Assembly (NCBI GenBank): GCA_012031975.1
Contig: JAAUSA010000020.1
Location: forward strand, 1-38,263
From: Alkalinema sp. RU_4_3
GTDB taxonomy: Bacteria; Cyanobacteriota; Cyanobacteriia; Leptolyngbyales; Leptolyngbyaceae
Direction of reading: 5' to 3'
DNA: 38,263 bases
Position numbers and translations under genes: made by a program
The notes under the pieces: model-generated
What the model was told of the DNA's origin: nothing
Database searches by the model: none
What the model saw: only the letters and a program-made list of their open reading frames with translations
Shown: positions 1-10,015 of the stretch, one piece after another
Position numbering within the stretch: the first letter of the stretch is position 1
Layout: each line of letters starts with the position of its first letter

Positions 1-127
1 AGGCATTACAGGGGGTTCGATCGTCATGCTGAGCTCTTCCAACCTGCTTTAGCTGGTTTCAGCTATTAGCCTCGGGTTTTAACCCAAGGCGGGGCAGCAG
101 CGCAGTGGGGGATTCGCCAACAGAATC

Positions 128-190
128 ATTCATTCGCGGTGCGTTTAGGCAGTAATCTAGCCTAACACCGTCCCTCCAGGACTCCGATCC
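128..190. repeat. Degenerate copy of the palindromic MITE-like repeat
   Basis: This segment carries the inner motif TTCATTCGCGG followed by a GCGTTT element. About 40 bases later comes the end motif CCGTCCCTCCAGGACTCCGA, which differs by one base from the terminal motif CCGTCCCTACAGGACTCCGA of the copy at 9855-10012. The other half of the palindrome is missing, so this looks like a decayed or internally deleted relative of the copies at 7847-8010 and 9855-10012. Confidence 0.55.
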
Positions 191-201
191 GCCATGGGGA
201 T

Positions 202-654
202 CTAGCTGGCGCGGGAATAGTCATCCTGGAAGCGCACGATGTCGTCTTCGCCAAGGTACTCACCGTTTTGGACCTCGATCAGCACCAGGGGGATCACCCC
301 AGGATTTTCCAGGCGGTGGTTGGTGCATTGGGGTACATAGGTGGACTGGTTACTGGCGAGGGTAATCTCCTCATCGCCGCAGACCACCTTGGCGGTGCCA
401 GAGACCACGATCCAATGCTCACTGCGGTGGTGGTGCATCTGCAAGCTCAGACGATGGCCCGGCTTCACTTCAATTCGCTTAATCTTGTAGCCGCGTGCCT
501 CTTCGAGAATCGTGAAGGAACCCCAGGGGCGCAGTTCTGTGGCGGCGATCGTAACCACTTCCTGGGTCTTGACGGGCAGGGTAGCGACAGCGGGCATAAC
601 TTCTTGAGCTTGGGCCATGACTTCCTCTTCTTGGACAATAGAACTAGTGAGCAT
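202..654 (-). CDS. Cupin of the mannose-6-phosphate isomerase type
   Basis: This is a small one-domain cupin of 150 residues, or 138 if translation starts at the second Met (residue 13), which begins the better-conserved part. The cupin core is visible as RPWGSF near residue 43, the metal-binding run MHHHRSEHW near residues 73-81, and the second cupin motif with a terminal HRLENPG. The pattern PWG, then HHHRSEHW, then HRLENP is that of the C-terminal domain of type II phosphomannose isomerase / mannose-1-phosphate guanylyltransferase, here standing alone. Such stand-alone cupins may isomerise mannose-6-phosphate for nucleotide-sugar supply, but activity of this protein is inferred. It lies on the same strand as the NAGPA-type gene, about 230 bases downstream of it, so it may have its own promoter. 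Confidence 0.85.
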   Translation of the reverse strand: MLTSSIVQEEEVMAQAQEVMPAVATLPVKTQEVVTIAATELRPWGSFTILEEARGYKIKRIEVKPGHRLSLQMHHHRSEHWIVVSGTAKVVCGDEEITLASNQSTYVPQCTNHRLENPGVIPLVLIEVQNGEYLGEDDIVRFQDDYSRAS

Positions 655-847
655 AGGGTGACGATCTTGTAGGTGAGCGACTTTCAGTTAGGTCTGGCAG
701 TCGAGGTTTGGCGCGACTGACCTTTGAGCCTCACTAAACCTAGCAAAGCGTACAGGGACCATCCACCGCATTGCCCGCAAATTGCGAACATTTCACCAAC
801 TCTTTATAGGGCACTTTGTCCCTTCAAATTGCTTTTATCGTTACGAC

Positions 848-874
848 GATCCCAGGGAATATTTCCATGGGATC
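848..874. terminator. Hairpin just past the NAGPA-type gene
   Basis: Perfect 7-base inverted arms (GATCCCA and TGGGATC) separated by 13 bases lie directly downstream of the stop at 883. No long T-run follows on the minus strand, so it is a weak terminator or 3'-end stabiliser. Confidence 0.35.
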
Positions 875-882
875 ACCCAGCC

Positions 883-2686
883 CTAGGGCGTAAGGAACAC
901 ACCGATCGCCTGGTGTACCCTCGCAGAACTACGGGGGGCGCGATCGAGGATCTGGCCGCCCAGGTAGAGGGTGGTGGAACTGCCGCCATCGAGGTTCAGG
1001 GCATCCACGCAGCCGAGCTGCTGCATTACCTGGGCAATCTCCCCGAGGGTGAGGCCTTTTCCTCCTCCCAGAGGTTGAGCGGCGACGATCAGGATATTCC
1101 CGGAGGCCGTACGTCCGATCGCACTCCGAGCGGCCCGTTCCTGGATGAAAGCGGGGCTAAACTTCTCGGCGGCGGCATCGAGTACGATCGCGCTGTTTTT
1201 GACCAACAACGGTCCCCCACCCACGAGTTGCGGCAGGTTGCCGACTTCCGAGGAGACCGTGGATTCGATCGTGGCCGAGGTGCCGGGCGTTAGGGTGCTG
1301 GCCAGGGTTCGGTTGGCGCGGGCGATCAGGACATTGCTGCTGGGAAGAAGGGTGAGATTGCTTCCGGCAGTGGGGAGTTCTGTCACAGTGCCGATTTTGT
1401 TGCCTTCTACGCTCAGGGCGATCTCGTTGTCGCTCAGGCTGCTGTAGGTTTTGCCCCATTCGCCGCTGTAGCGGGAGAGGCCCCCCTGGACGAAGGCGCT
1501 GTTGAAGAAGTTGATCGGTGTGCGTGTGGTGGGGGTGACCAGGGTTTCCTGGAGGGTGAGGCGATCGAAGCTGAAGCGGCCATTGTCGTCCCAGCCGATC
1601 GCACCCCGATTGAGTATGGGTCCCGATCGCCATTGGTTGTCCAGCTTGATCGCGCCCAAGGGGAGCTGGTTGTTGCGGTTGAAGTAGCCCCCGTTGATGG
1701 CGGCGACGGCTCCGGCTTGGTTTGCGGTGGTGGCGAGGGCGGCGGTGCCCGCGATTTCAGGGCCGTTGGGGATGACTGGGCGCAGGCGGAGCCCCGGTGT
1801 GCGTGGATCGAGTTCTAGCCATTGCAGGTTGATGGGTTGGGCGGCGAGGGCCACGGCCTGCTGTTTCCACCGAACGCCTGGTGCCCATTGAATTTCGCGG
1901 CTGGGCGAGGGGGCGTTGATGTCGAGGACGATGCGGGGTGGGTTGGCCAGCATCGTCACCTGGGGCCGTTGGCTCAGGGTGGCGGGCCAGCGGAGGAGGG
2001 TGCGGGTTGGGTTGGGGGAGGAGCGGGTGGGATCAGGGAGATGTTGAAGGCCTGGGCCAGGGCTCCCATCGGTCAAAGCATCCAGACTGACTTCGAGGGT
2101 TTTGGCCTGGGGGTCGAGTTGGAAGGGGGTGGGGAAGTCCAGGTCCAGGGTGATGCGATCGCCCCAGGGTTGTTTTTCAGCGCGTACGGCGGTGACCTTG
2201 GAACTGGGCGTGATCAGACTCAAGCTGTCGCCTGTGGGCTGGAGCACCCAGCCGAGCTGCTGGGCGAGGGGCGTGATGTCGAGGTAGCGAATCGGGCCGA
2301 GGCGCTGGGCGAGTAGGGTAGCGATCGGCGTTTCGGGATTGGAAAACCAGGCGACGGGTTGCTGCTGTGGGTCGTTGGTGCTCAGGAGTTGGCCGCCGAG
2401 GACCTGGGTGAAGGCCGCTTCGCTCAGGAGCAGACGGCCCGAGGTGTCCTGGGTCCAGGGGGCGCGGATCGATCGGCCATTCAGGCGGATGATCATGCCG
2501 GGTTGGGCGAGGTTCAGCTTCGTGATGGGGGTCGGGGCGATCGGCTTGAGGGGTTGGGTGGGCTGGGCTGGCCGTTGGGGGTTTGGTGATGGCGGGTTTT
2601 GGTGATGGTGGGAGAACCGATTGGGCGATGGAGGTGGCGATCGGTTGGATCAAGTTGGTGACGAGCAGCAGGGAGGAAATGGTCAT
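883..2686 (-). CDS. Secreted phosphodiester glycosidase (NAGPA domain) protein, frame-broken at its N-terminus
   Basis: The long open frame (883-2496 and upstream to about 2649) encodes a domain matching the phosphodiester glycosidase / NAGPA family. Its C-terminal half has GAVAAINGGYFN, then VGGGPLLV, then RSAIGRTASGNILIV, and ends with CVDALNLDGGSSTTLYLGG, the family's signature Asp-Gly-Gly-Ser segment. The N-terminal part (RLNGRSIRAPW, then LNQ-like repeats) resembles a copper-amine-oxidase-N / stalk-type domain. The first Met of this frame at 2496 is internal: the sequence just upstream is in-frame and coding-like (Pro-rich, then ITKLNLAQPG) but has no start codon. A second frame starting at 2686 gives a good signal peptide (MTISSLLLVTNL...) followed by the same kind of Pro-rich linker. 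Joining them needs one extra base removed (or two added) around 2545-2600. I infer a single secreted protein of about 600 residues. Substrate unknown. Confidence 0.75.
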
Positions 2687-3233
2687 AGATGCGGGGAAAT
2701 CTTAGGTGAACAGTATAGAACTTCGGTTTGGTTGCTAATGGGAAACTTCACGCTAGGGGGCGGTGGTTCCGGAGAGTTGGTGCCGGGTTTCTATGGAAAG
2801 ACCATTGAATTGGGTCTGGCTCGATCGATTTTCAAACCGTCAGAGACAAACGGAGGGATTGCAATCATAATGATTGATCCGATAAAATTATCCCTCCATC
2901 GCAATCTGCCTAAACCTGGGCCGCGAACTTAACGGGTGTGCTACCAAAGGACTTGAATCATGTCTGCGGGGTTTCTAGGGAAATCCATAACAGTTGGGAC
3001 AACCAATCGTTACGGGCAAGTCAATCGTTAAGGACGATCTGCTGTGGGGGCAATCGGCATCTTCTCTGTCTCTATATAAGTTCAGCTTTTTACCCTGAGC
3101 CTAACTTGAATTAAATCTTGTTGATTGAGCCATGCTTTGGTGACCTTGCCGATTCGGAAAGGTCTAGACCAGAGCAATTTTTGTCTCATAAACATCCGTC
3201 CAACACCCACTAATCCCTATTCCCTTCGTTGAA
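2687..3233. other. Divergent intergenic region upstream of gltS
   Basis: This 547-base gap separates the minus-strand NAGPA-type gene from gltS and should hold both promoters. Visible elements are an 8-base inverted repeat (GGAGGGAT at 2852-2859 against ATCCCTCC at 2890-2897), a direct repeat CAATCGTTA at 3004-3012 and 3022-3030 with an 18-base period, and a TATATAA box at 3073-3079. I found no clear NtcA palindrome (GTA-N8-TAC). No gene is supported. Confidence 0.5.
3004..3079 (+). promoter_or_regulatory. Putative gltS promoter with upstream direct repeats
   Basis: Two copies of CAATCGTTA lie 18 bases apart (3004 and 3022), upstream of an AT-rich TATATAA at 3073-3079 that could be a -10 element. 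The start codon is about 155 bases further on, so a long leader is implied. Assignment to gltS rests on orientation only. Confidence 0.3.
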
Positions 3234-6200
3234 ATGAACGACATGAACCGCCTCGCAGGTAATCCAGAAAATCTAGAGCAATTGACCCAGCAGCTTCCAA
3301 ACCCCAACAATGGCTACGCCGGACAACCCTGGCTCGTCGAAGAACGCGATGCCTGCGGGGTGGGATTCTTAGCAGATCAGCAGGGACGCGCCTCCCACGA
3401 TCTCGTCCAAAAAACCCTGATCGCCCTAGGTTGTATGGAACATCGCGGCGGCTGTAGCGCCGATCGCGACTCCGGCGACGGTGCGGGCATCCTGACGGCC
3501 ATTCCCTGGGCGCTGTTTGGCCAATGGACCACGACGCCAAACAACAGCGGCGTTGGCATGGTGTTCCTGCCCAAAGCGGGTGCAGAGGAAGCTAAAAGCG
3601 CGATCGATCGGATCTTCACCGAAGAAGGTTTGACCGTTGCGGGCTGGCGAACTGTGCCCACAAACCCCGCCACCCTAGGTGCCCAGGCCCTGGACTTCCT
3701 GCCTGGGATTGAACAGATTATCTTCACTTCGACTCAAACGGGTGACGCCCTGGAGCGTCAGATCTATGTAGCCCGCAAACGGGTCGAGAAAGCCAACGCC
3801 GAGGTTTACTTCTGCTCCTGCTCCAGCCGGACGATCGTCTACAAGGCATGGTGCGATCGGCGATCCTAAGCGAGTTTTACCTAGATCTGCAAAACCCCGC
3901 CTACGAGAGCGTCTTCGCCGTCTACCATCGCCGCTTCAGCACCAACACCCTGCCCAAATGGCCCCTCGCCCAACCCATGCGCCTGCTGGGCCACAATGGC
4001 GAAATCAATACCCTGCTCGGCAACCTCAACTGGACCCTGGCAAAACAGGCTGACCTGGCCCATGCCAACTTTGGGACGCGCATGGAGGAACTCAAACCGA
4101 TCGTCAGCGCCACCAATAGCGACTCCGCCAGTTTGGACAACGTGTTTGAACTGCTGGTCAACGCAGGCCGCACGCCCATGGAATCCCTGATGATTCTGGT
4201 GCCGGAAGCCTACAACAACCAGCCCGATCTGCTGGCCCACCCCGAAATCGTGGCCTTCTACGACTACTACAACGGCATGCAGGAACCCTGGGATGGTCCG
4301 GCCTTGCTGGTGTTTAGCGATGGGAAACGGGTGGGGGCGACCCTCGATCGCAACGGTCTCCGTCCGGCCCGCTACGCGATCACCCGCGATGGCTATATCA
4401 GCGTCTCCTCCGAGGCAGGCGTGATTCCCCTGGACGAGTCGGAAATCATCGAAAAGGGCCGCCTGGGTCCGGGGCAGATGATCGCCTTCGACCTCGAAAG
4501 CCACGAAATCCTCAAGAACTGGGATCTCAAAAAACGGGTGGCTAGTCAGCACCCCTACGGTGATTGGTTGGCCCAGCATCGGGTGAAACTCCAGCCCTTG
4601 CCCTTTGGCGATGCGCCTCTCTATGATGATCAGACCCTACTGCGTCACCAGAGCGCCTTCGGCTATACCTCCGAAGATGTGGACATGATCATCAACGAGA
4701 TGGCGGCCCAGGGGAAGGAGCCGACCTTCTGTATGGGGGACGATGCGCCCTTGGCGGTGCTGTCCAACCGTGCCCATTTGGTCTATGACTATTTCAAACA
4801 GCGGTTTGCCCAGGTGACCAACCCGGCGATCGATCCTCTGCGCGAAAAGCTAGTCATGTCTCTGGGTATGTCCCTCGGAGCCCGTGGTAACCTGCTCGAA
4901 CCCAACGCCGCCCAGGCCAAGACCCTGATGCTGGATTCCCCGGTGGTGATCGAGTCGGAACTGGAAGCCATCAAGCAGGGCAGTATCCCCACGGCCACCC
5001 TCTCGACGCTCTACCAGATCACCAGTGGCCCCTCCGGTTTGGCTGCCGCGCTGGAAGCCCTCTGTGCCCAGGCGGCGGAGCAGGTGAAGGCGGGTAAGCA
5101 ATTGCTGATCCTGAGCGATCGCACCAGCCCCCTCGGCCCGGAATTGAGCTACATCCCGCCCATGGTGGCGGTGGGTGCGGTTCACCACCATCTGATTCGA
5201 TCGGGCCTCCGCATGAAGGCATCGATCATCGCCGACACCGCCCAGGCCTGGAGCACCCATCACTTCGCCTGCCTGATCGGCTACGGCGCTAGCGCCGTTT
5301 GCCCCTACCTGGCCTTGGAGGCTGTCCGTCACTGGTGGGGCGAGGCCCGCACCCAGAAGCTGATGGAAACAGGCAAGCTCAAAACCATTAGCCTGGTCGG
5401 TGCCCAGGAGAACTTCCGCAAGTCGATTCAAGATGGTTTGCTGAAAATCCTCTCCAAGATGGGGATTTCCCTGCTGGCCAGCTACCATGGCGCACAGATC
5501 TTTGAGGCGATCGGTATCGGCGGCGACTTGCTTTCCCAGGCCTTTAATGGCACTCCTTCCCGCTTGGGAGGTTTGACCCTCGCTGAGCTGGCCCAGGAAA
5601 CCATGACCTTCCATGCCCGTGCCTTCCCCGAGCTGACGATCAAGAAGCTGGAAAACATGGGCTTCGTGCAGTACCGTCCGGGGGGCGAGTACCACATGAA
5701 CAGCCCCGAGATGGCCAAGTACCTGCACAAGGCCGTGGCGAACAAAAACTACGACCACTACGCCCTGTACCAGAAGTACATCAACGAGCGGCCTCTAACG
5801 GCCCTGCGGGACATGCTGGATCTCAACAGCGATCGCCCCAGCATCCCCCTAGAGGAAGTCGAATCCGCCATGGATATCGTCAAGCGGTTTGCCACGGGTG
5901 GGATGTCCCTGGGGGCGCTGTCCCGTGAGTCCCATGAAGTGCTGGCGATCGCCATGAACCGTTTGGGAGCCAAGTGCAACTCCGGTGAAGGCGGCGAAGA
6001 TGTGGTTCGGTTCAAGGTGCTCGATGACGTAGTAGATGGCATTTCGCCCACGCTGCCCCACTTGAAAGGGTTACGAAACGGCGACACTGCAAACTCCTAC
6101 ATCAAACAGGTCGCTTCGGGGCGCTTTGGCGTCACCCCGGAATATCTGATGAGTGCCAAGCAGATCGAGATCAAACTCGCCCAGGGTGCAAAACCTGGCG

Positions 6201-7825
6201 AAGGTGGCCAGTTGCCTGGGCCGAAGGTGAGTCCTTACATTGCGATGCTGCGGCGATCGAAGCCCGGTGTCACCCTGATCTCGCCGCCGCCCCACCATGA
6301 CATCTACTCGATCGAAGACCTCGCCCAGCTAATCTACGACCTGCACCAGATCAACCCCGTCGCCCAGGTTTCGGTGAAGCTGGTGGCGGAAGTCGGCATT
6401 GGGACGATCGCCGCCGGAGTCGCCAAGGCCAACGCCGACATCATCCAGGTCTCCGGCCATGACGGCGGCACAGGTGCATCGCCTTTGTCTTCGATCAAGC
6501 ATGCAGGCAGCCCCTGGGAATTGGGTTTGACCGAGGTCCACAAGGCCCTGATGGACAATGGCTTGCGCGATCGCGTCACCCTGCGTGTCGATGGCGGTCT
6601 CAAGTCCGGTTGGGACGTGATCATGGGCGCACTGATGGGAGCTGAGGAATTTGGCTTTGGGTCGATCGCCATGATCGCCGAGGGCTGCATCATGGCCCGC
6701 GTCTGCCACACCAATAGCTGCCCCGTCGGCGTCGCCAGCCAGCGTGAGGAACTGCGCAAACGGTTCACAGGCATCCCCGAGCATGTGGTCAACTTCTTCC
6801 TGTTCGTGGCAGAAGAGGTGCGATCGCTCCTCGCTCGCATGGGTTACAAAACCATCGAAGAACTCGTAGGCCGTGCGGATCTGCTGAAGGTTCGCGAGGG
6901 CGCAATCCCCGCCAAAACCCAGTTCCTGGACATCAACTGCCTGATCGATCTCCCCGACGCAAAACAAAACCGTGCTTGGCTGACCCATGAAACGGTCCAT
7001 AGTAACGGTCCTGTCTTGGATGACGACATTCTTGCGGATGGGGAGATTAAGTCTGCGATCGCTGCCCAAACCACCGTCACCCAAACCTTTAAGGTGATCA
7101 GCACCGATCGCTCCGTTGGCGCAAGGGTGTCAGGGGCGATCGCCAAACAGTACGGCAACAATGGTTTTGGCGCAAAAGTGAACCTCAACTTCGAGGGGTC
7201 AGCGGGCCAGAGCTTCGGGGCTTTTAACCTGCCCTGCATGAGCTTGACCCTGACGGGCGAATCCAACGACTACGTCGGCAAAGGCATCCACGGCGGCGAG
7301 ATTATTGTCAAACCCCAGGCCAACATTGGCTTTGATCCCGCGAAAAGCTCGATCATCGGCAACACCTGTCTCTACGGAGCCACAGGCGGTTACCTCTACG
7401 CCAATGGCCGTGCGGGCGAACGCTTCGCGGTGCGGAACTCAGCGGCCCAGGCCGTGGTGGAGGGTACAGGCGATCATTGCTGTGAATACATGACAGGTGG
7501 CGTAGTGGTGGTCCTAGGCCGAGTGGGTCGTAACGTGGGAGCCGGGATGACCGGGGGCCTTGGCTACTTCCTTGACGAAGACGGCAGTTTCCAGACCAAG
7601 GTGAACCCTGAGATTGTCTCTGTCCAGCGGGTCAACAGCTCAGCCGGGGAGCAGCAACTCAAGGAGCTGATCCAGGCCCATGCCGACAAAACAGGCAGTC
7701 CGAAGGCCAAGGCGTTGCTGGCTGACTGGTCAAACACCCTGTCTAAGTTCTGGCAAGTTGTGCCACCGTCGGAGAAGGAAACAGCGGAAGTGGCGGGTAG
7801 CGATCGCATCCCCACCCAGGTGTAA
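3234..7825 (+). CDS. gltS: Ferredoxin-dependent glutamate synthase (frame-broken once)
   Basis: This enzyme makes two glutamates from glutamine and 2-oxoglutarate with reduced ferredoxin, the second half of the GS-GOGAT cycle. The first segment (3234-3869) has the amidotransferase Cys41 in RDACGVGF, behind a propeptide that is normally removed, and the HRGG motif. The second (from about 3847) continues with HRRFSTNT and GHNGEINT, the FMN-binding synthase domain, the 3Fe-4S Cys set in [15 protein letters not shown] (C-x5-C-x4-C), and the Gly-rich C-terminal GXGXG domain. Segment one runs ...TIVYKA then leaves the family; segment two begins MVRSAIL, exactly the expected continuation. One missing G at 3845-3846 explains it. 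Restored length is about 1530 residues, normal for the plant/cyanobacterial type without a small subunit. It is followed by a MITE-like repeat rather than a partner gene. Confidence 0.95.
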
Positions 7826-7846
7826 TCCCCAGATCCCCACGAAGGG

Positions 7847-8010
7847 TCGGAGTCCTGTAGGGACGGTGTTTGGTTAGCCTGCAATTCATTCGCAGGCGCT
7901 CTGTGGGTCAATCAGATCACCCAGCTATTTATGCACTAATCATTGCTGCCTAAATAGCCCCGCGAATGAATTGCGGACTAGTCGAGCCGTCCCTACAGGA
8001 CTCTGATTGA
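7847..8010. repeat. Palindromic MITE-like repeat, copy A
   Basis: The element has near-perfect terminal inverted repeats: the left end contains AGTCCTGTAGGGACGG and the right end CCGTCCCTACAGGACT. A second nested pair lies inside (CTGCAATTCATTCGCAGG on the left, CCGCGAATGAATTGCGG on the right). Total length is about 160 bases with no coding capacity. It starts 22 bases past the gltS stop. A related copy of the same size is at 9855-10012. I infer a non-autonomous mobile or folded-RNA repeat family; no transposase is seen in the window. Confidence 0.8.
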
Positions 8011-8083
8011 TCGTTGGGGGTTTAATTTGGAATTGCTTTATTGCCTCAACAAAAAGCTCGATCGCAAACCCAACCCGATCGCC

Positions 8084-8198
8084 CTACTCCACCAACCACC
8101 CAAACAACTCCCCCACCGTCAACCCCAACCCCGCCGCAAACCCCGGCATCGGCGACAAATCCCCAGGCCCCATCAAAAATCGCAATCTCAACGGTCAT
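8084..8198 (-). pseudogene. Possible small-gene remnant next to repeat copy A
   Basis: On the minus strand a 29-codon frame (8084-8173) reads MGPGDLSPMPGF then LTVGELFGWLVE and stops, which has the composition of a genuine protein C-terminus. A neighbouring frame supplies an ATG at 8198 (MTVEIAIF). Removing one T from the TTTTT run joins them into a 37-residue peptide. I do not recognise the family. It may be the tail of a lost gene, a tiny real gene, or chance. Confidence 0.25.
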
Positions 8199-8315
8199 CT
8201 GTTGTCGCCGAGGTGTCTGGACCATGGGCTCCGCCTCCGAATGGGCGTTCTTGGGTTTGGTTCCTATTCTAAAGTGTGCTTGACTAGGGATGGTGTTTTT
8301 TCCTGGGGGTTGTTT

Positions 8316-9824
8316 GTGCGCTTGTTTACTACGATCGCTGCGCTGCGTTGCTATCTTAACCAGTCGCGTTTGGGTCAGCCCGATGGGTCCATCGGGCTCG
8401 TGCCAACCATGGGTGCCCTCCATGCGGGTCACAGGAGCCTGATCGATCGCGCCCTCCAAGAAAACACCTGGGTCGTGGTGACGGTGTTTGTCAATCCGTT
8501 GCAGTTTGGCCCCAATGAAGACTTTTCCAGCTACCCTCGCACCTTGGAAGCCGATGCGGCACTATGCACAAACGCCGGAGTCGATGTTTTATTCGCGCCC
8601 AGCCCCGAGGAATTGGGCCTGTTGAATCCCCATCCCACGACGGTGGTGGTGCCCGCCGCCATGCAGTCGGTACTTTGCGGGCCAAAGCGACCGGGGCACT
8701 TTGACGGGGTAGCCACGATTGTCAGCAAACTCCTCAACCTGATCCACCCCACCCGTGCCTACTTCGGCCAGAAGGACGCCCAGCAGTTGGCAATCCTCCA
8801 GCGCATGGTGCAGGACCTAAACTTCGACGTAGAAGTAATTCCCTGTCCGATCGTCCGAGAACCGAGTGGTTTGGCCCTGAGTTCCCGCAACCAATATTTG
8901 AGCGAAACGGAGCGCCAGCAGGCCCCCAGCCTCTACGAGAGTTTGCGCCAGGCCGCCGCATTGTTTCAAGCCGGAGAGCGACAAACCCAGCCCTTGATCG
9001 ATCGCGTCCAACAAACTCTCCCCGCAGCCTTCAGCTTGGATTACGTTGAGATGGTTGATCCAAGCAGCTTAGAACCCCTGAAAACCGTGACGGATGAGGG
9101 CTTGCTGGCGATCGCCGCCAAACTCGGCACCACTCGGCTGATCGACAATCTCCTGCTGCGAACCCGCCAGCCGATCGTAGCGATCGACGGCCCCGCAGGC
9201 GCAGGCAAATCCAGCGTCACCAAGCGGGTCGCCAAGGAATTGGGATTGTTCTACCTCGACACCGGAGCCATGTACCGCGCGATCACCTGGCTCGTAATGA
9301 ACTCCGGCCTTGCCATCCACGACGAACCCGCGATCGCCGAACTCGTCAACAACTGCGCGATCGCCCTCACCGAAACCCAGGTCAGCGTCAACGGCCAGGA
9401 CATCACTGCTGCGATCCGCACCCCTGAGGTGACGGGGAATGTGTCGGCGATCGCAGCTCAAGCCGCCGTACGGAAAACCTTAGTGCGCCAACAGCGGGAA
9501 TATGGGCGACGGGGCGGCGTGGTTTTGGAGGGTCGCGATATCTGCACCCATGTCTTCCCGGATGCGGAACTGAAGATTTTCCTGACGGCCACAGTGGAGG
9601 AGCGGGCAAGGCGACGGCAGCGAGATTTGTCGGATCAAGGTCAGGCGGTGCCGGAGTTAGAAGAGCTAATTGAGACGATCGCCGAACGCGATGCCAAGGA
9701 CAGCAACCGGGCCATTTCACCGCTGCGCAAGGCCGTGGATGCCCAGGAATTGGTGACGGATGGGATGTCGATCGAGCAGGTGGTGGGGCAGATTATTCGG
9801 TGGTATCGGGCGATCGGGGTTTAG
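8316..9824 (+). CDS. panC/cmk: Bifunctional pantoate--beta-alanine ligase / cytidylate kinase
   Basis: This is the fusion of pantothenate synthetase with CMP kinase typical of cyanobacteria, 502 residues. The PanC half has PTMGALHAGH, the FVNPLQFGPNEDF segment and SGLALSSRNQYLS (ATP and pantoate binding). The CMK half begins near residue 288 with the P-loop DGPAGAGKSS, then YLDTGAMYRA, GRDICTHVFPDA and the Arg-rich lid (RARRRQRDL). I chose GTG at 8316: it gives MRLFTTIAALRCYL, the usual family N-terminus, and has GGGGG 7 bases upstream. The open frame extends to an ATG at 8007, but the extra 103 codons are low-complexity, cross the edge of repeat copy A, and match nothing in the family. PanC makes pantothenate for CoA, and CMK phosphorylates CMP/dCMP. 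The gene is bracketed by repeat copies A and B. Confidence 0.95.
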   Translation: MRLFTTIAALRCYLNQSRLGQPDGSIGLVPTMGALHAGHRSLIDRALQENTWVVVTVFVNPLQFGPNEDFSSYPRTLEADAALCTNAGVDVLFAPSPEELGLLNPHPTTVVVPAAMQSVLCGPKRPGHFDGVATIVSKLLNLIHPTRAYFGQKDAQQLAILQRMVQDLNFDVEVIPCPIVREPSGLALSSRNQYLSETERQQAPSLYESLRQAAALFQAGERQTQPLIDRVQQTLPAAFSLDYVEMVDPSSLEPLKTVTDEGLLAIAAKLGTTRLIDNLLLRTRQPIVAIDGPAGAGKSSVTKRVAKELGLFYLDTGAMYRAITWLVMNSGLAIHDEPAIAELVNNCAIALTETQVSVNGQDITAAIRTPEVTGNVSAIAAQAAVRKTLVRQQREYGRRGGVVLEGRDICTHVFPDAELKIFLTATVEERARRRQRDLSDQGQAVPELEELIETIAERDAKDSNRAISPLRKAVDAQELVTDGMSIEQVVGQIIRWYRAIGV

Positions 9825-9854
9825 GGTGAGATTTGCGATCGCCGGAAAATGCAG

Positions 9855-10012
9855 CGTCCTGTAGGGACGCCCTGACTAGCCCGCAATTTCATTCGCGGGC
9901 GTTTCGTGATGCCCACAGATCACCCCAACATTTCAGCCTCTACCGTCGATCGCCCAGACGCCCGCGAATGAAATTGCGGGCTACTCAAACACCGTCCCTA
10001 CAGGACTCCGAG
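9855..10012. repeat. Palindromic MITE-like repeat, copy B
   Basis: Terminal inverted repeats are CGTCCTGTAGGGACG on the left and CGTCCCTACAGGAC on the right. The inner pair, GCCCGCAATTTCATTCGCGGGC (two overlapping halves) and its complement at about 9960-9982, is perfect. The element is about 158 bases, has the architecture of copy A, and lies 30 bases past the panC/cmk stop. Its right end nearly abuts the restored stop codon of the next minus-strand gene at 10016. Confidence 0.8.
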
Positions 10013-10015
10013 CCA

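Noticed and set aside
724-2316. Plus-strand open frames opposite the NAGPA-type gene
   Set aside because: They are antisense shadows with no family resemblance; the minus-strand frame has clear domain motifs.
3830-3870. Programmed ribosomal frameshift in gltS
   Set aside because: There is no slippery heptamer or downstream structure, and similar one-base losses occur in many genes of the window.
3881-7266. Several minus-strand frames of 70-300 codons inside gltS
   Set aside because: GC-rich coding DNA leaves antisense frames open; none shows a recognisable domain and gltS motifs are unambiguous.
8007-8315. Extension of panC/cmk to an ATG at 8007
   Set aside because: The extra 103 codons are low-complexity, start within repeat copy A, and do not match PanC. 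GTG 8316 gives the standard N-terminus and has a ribosome site.
7847-10012. CRISPR array formed by the repeats around panC/cmk
   Set aside because: Only two copies 2 kb apart, each palindromic and about 160 bases, with a gene between; no regular spacers.
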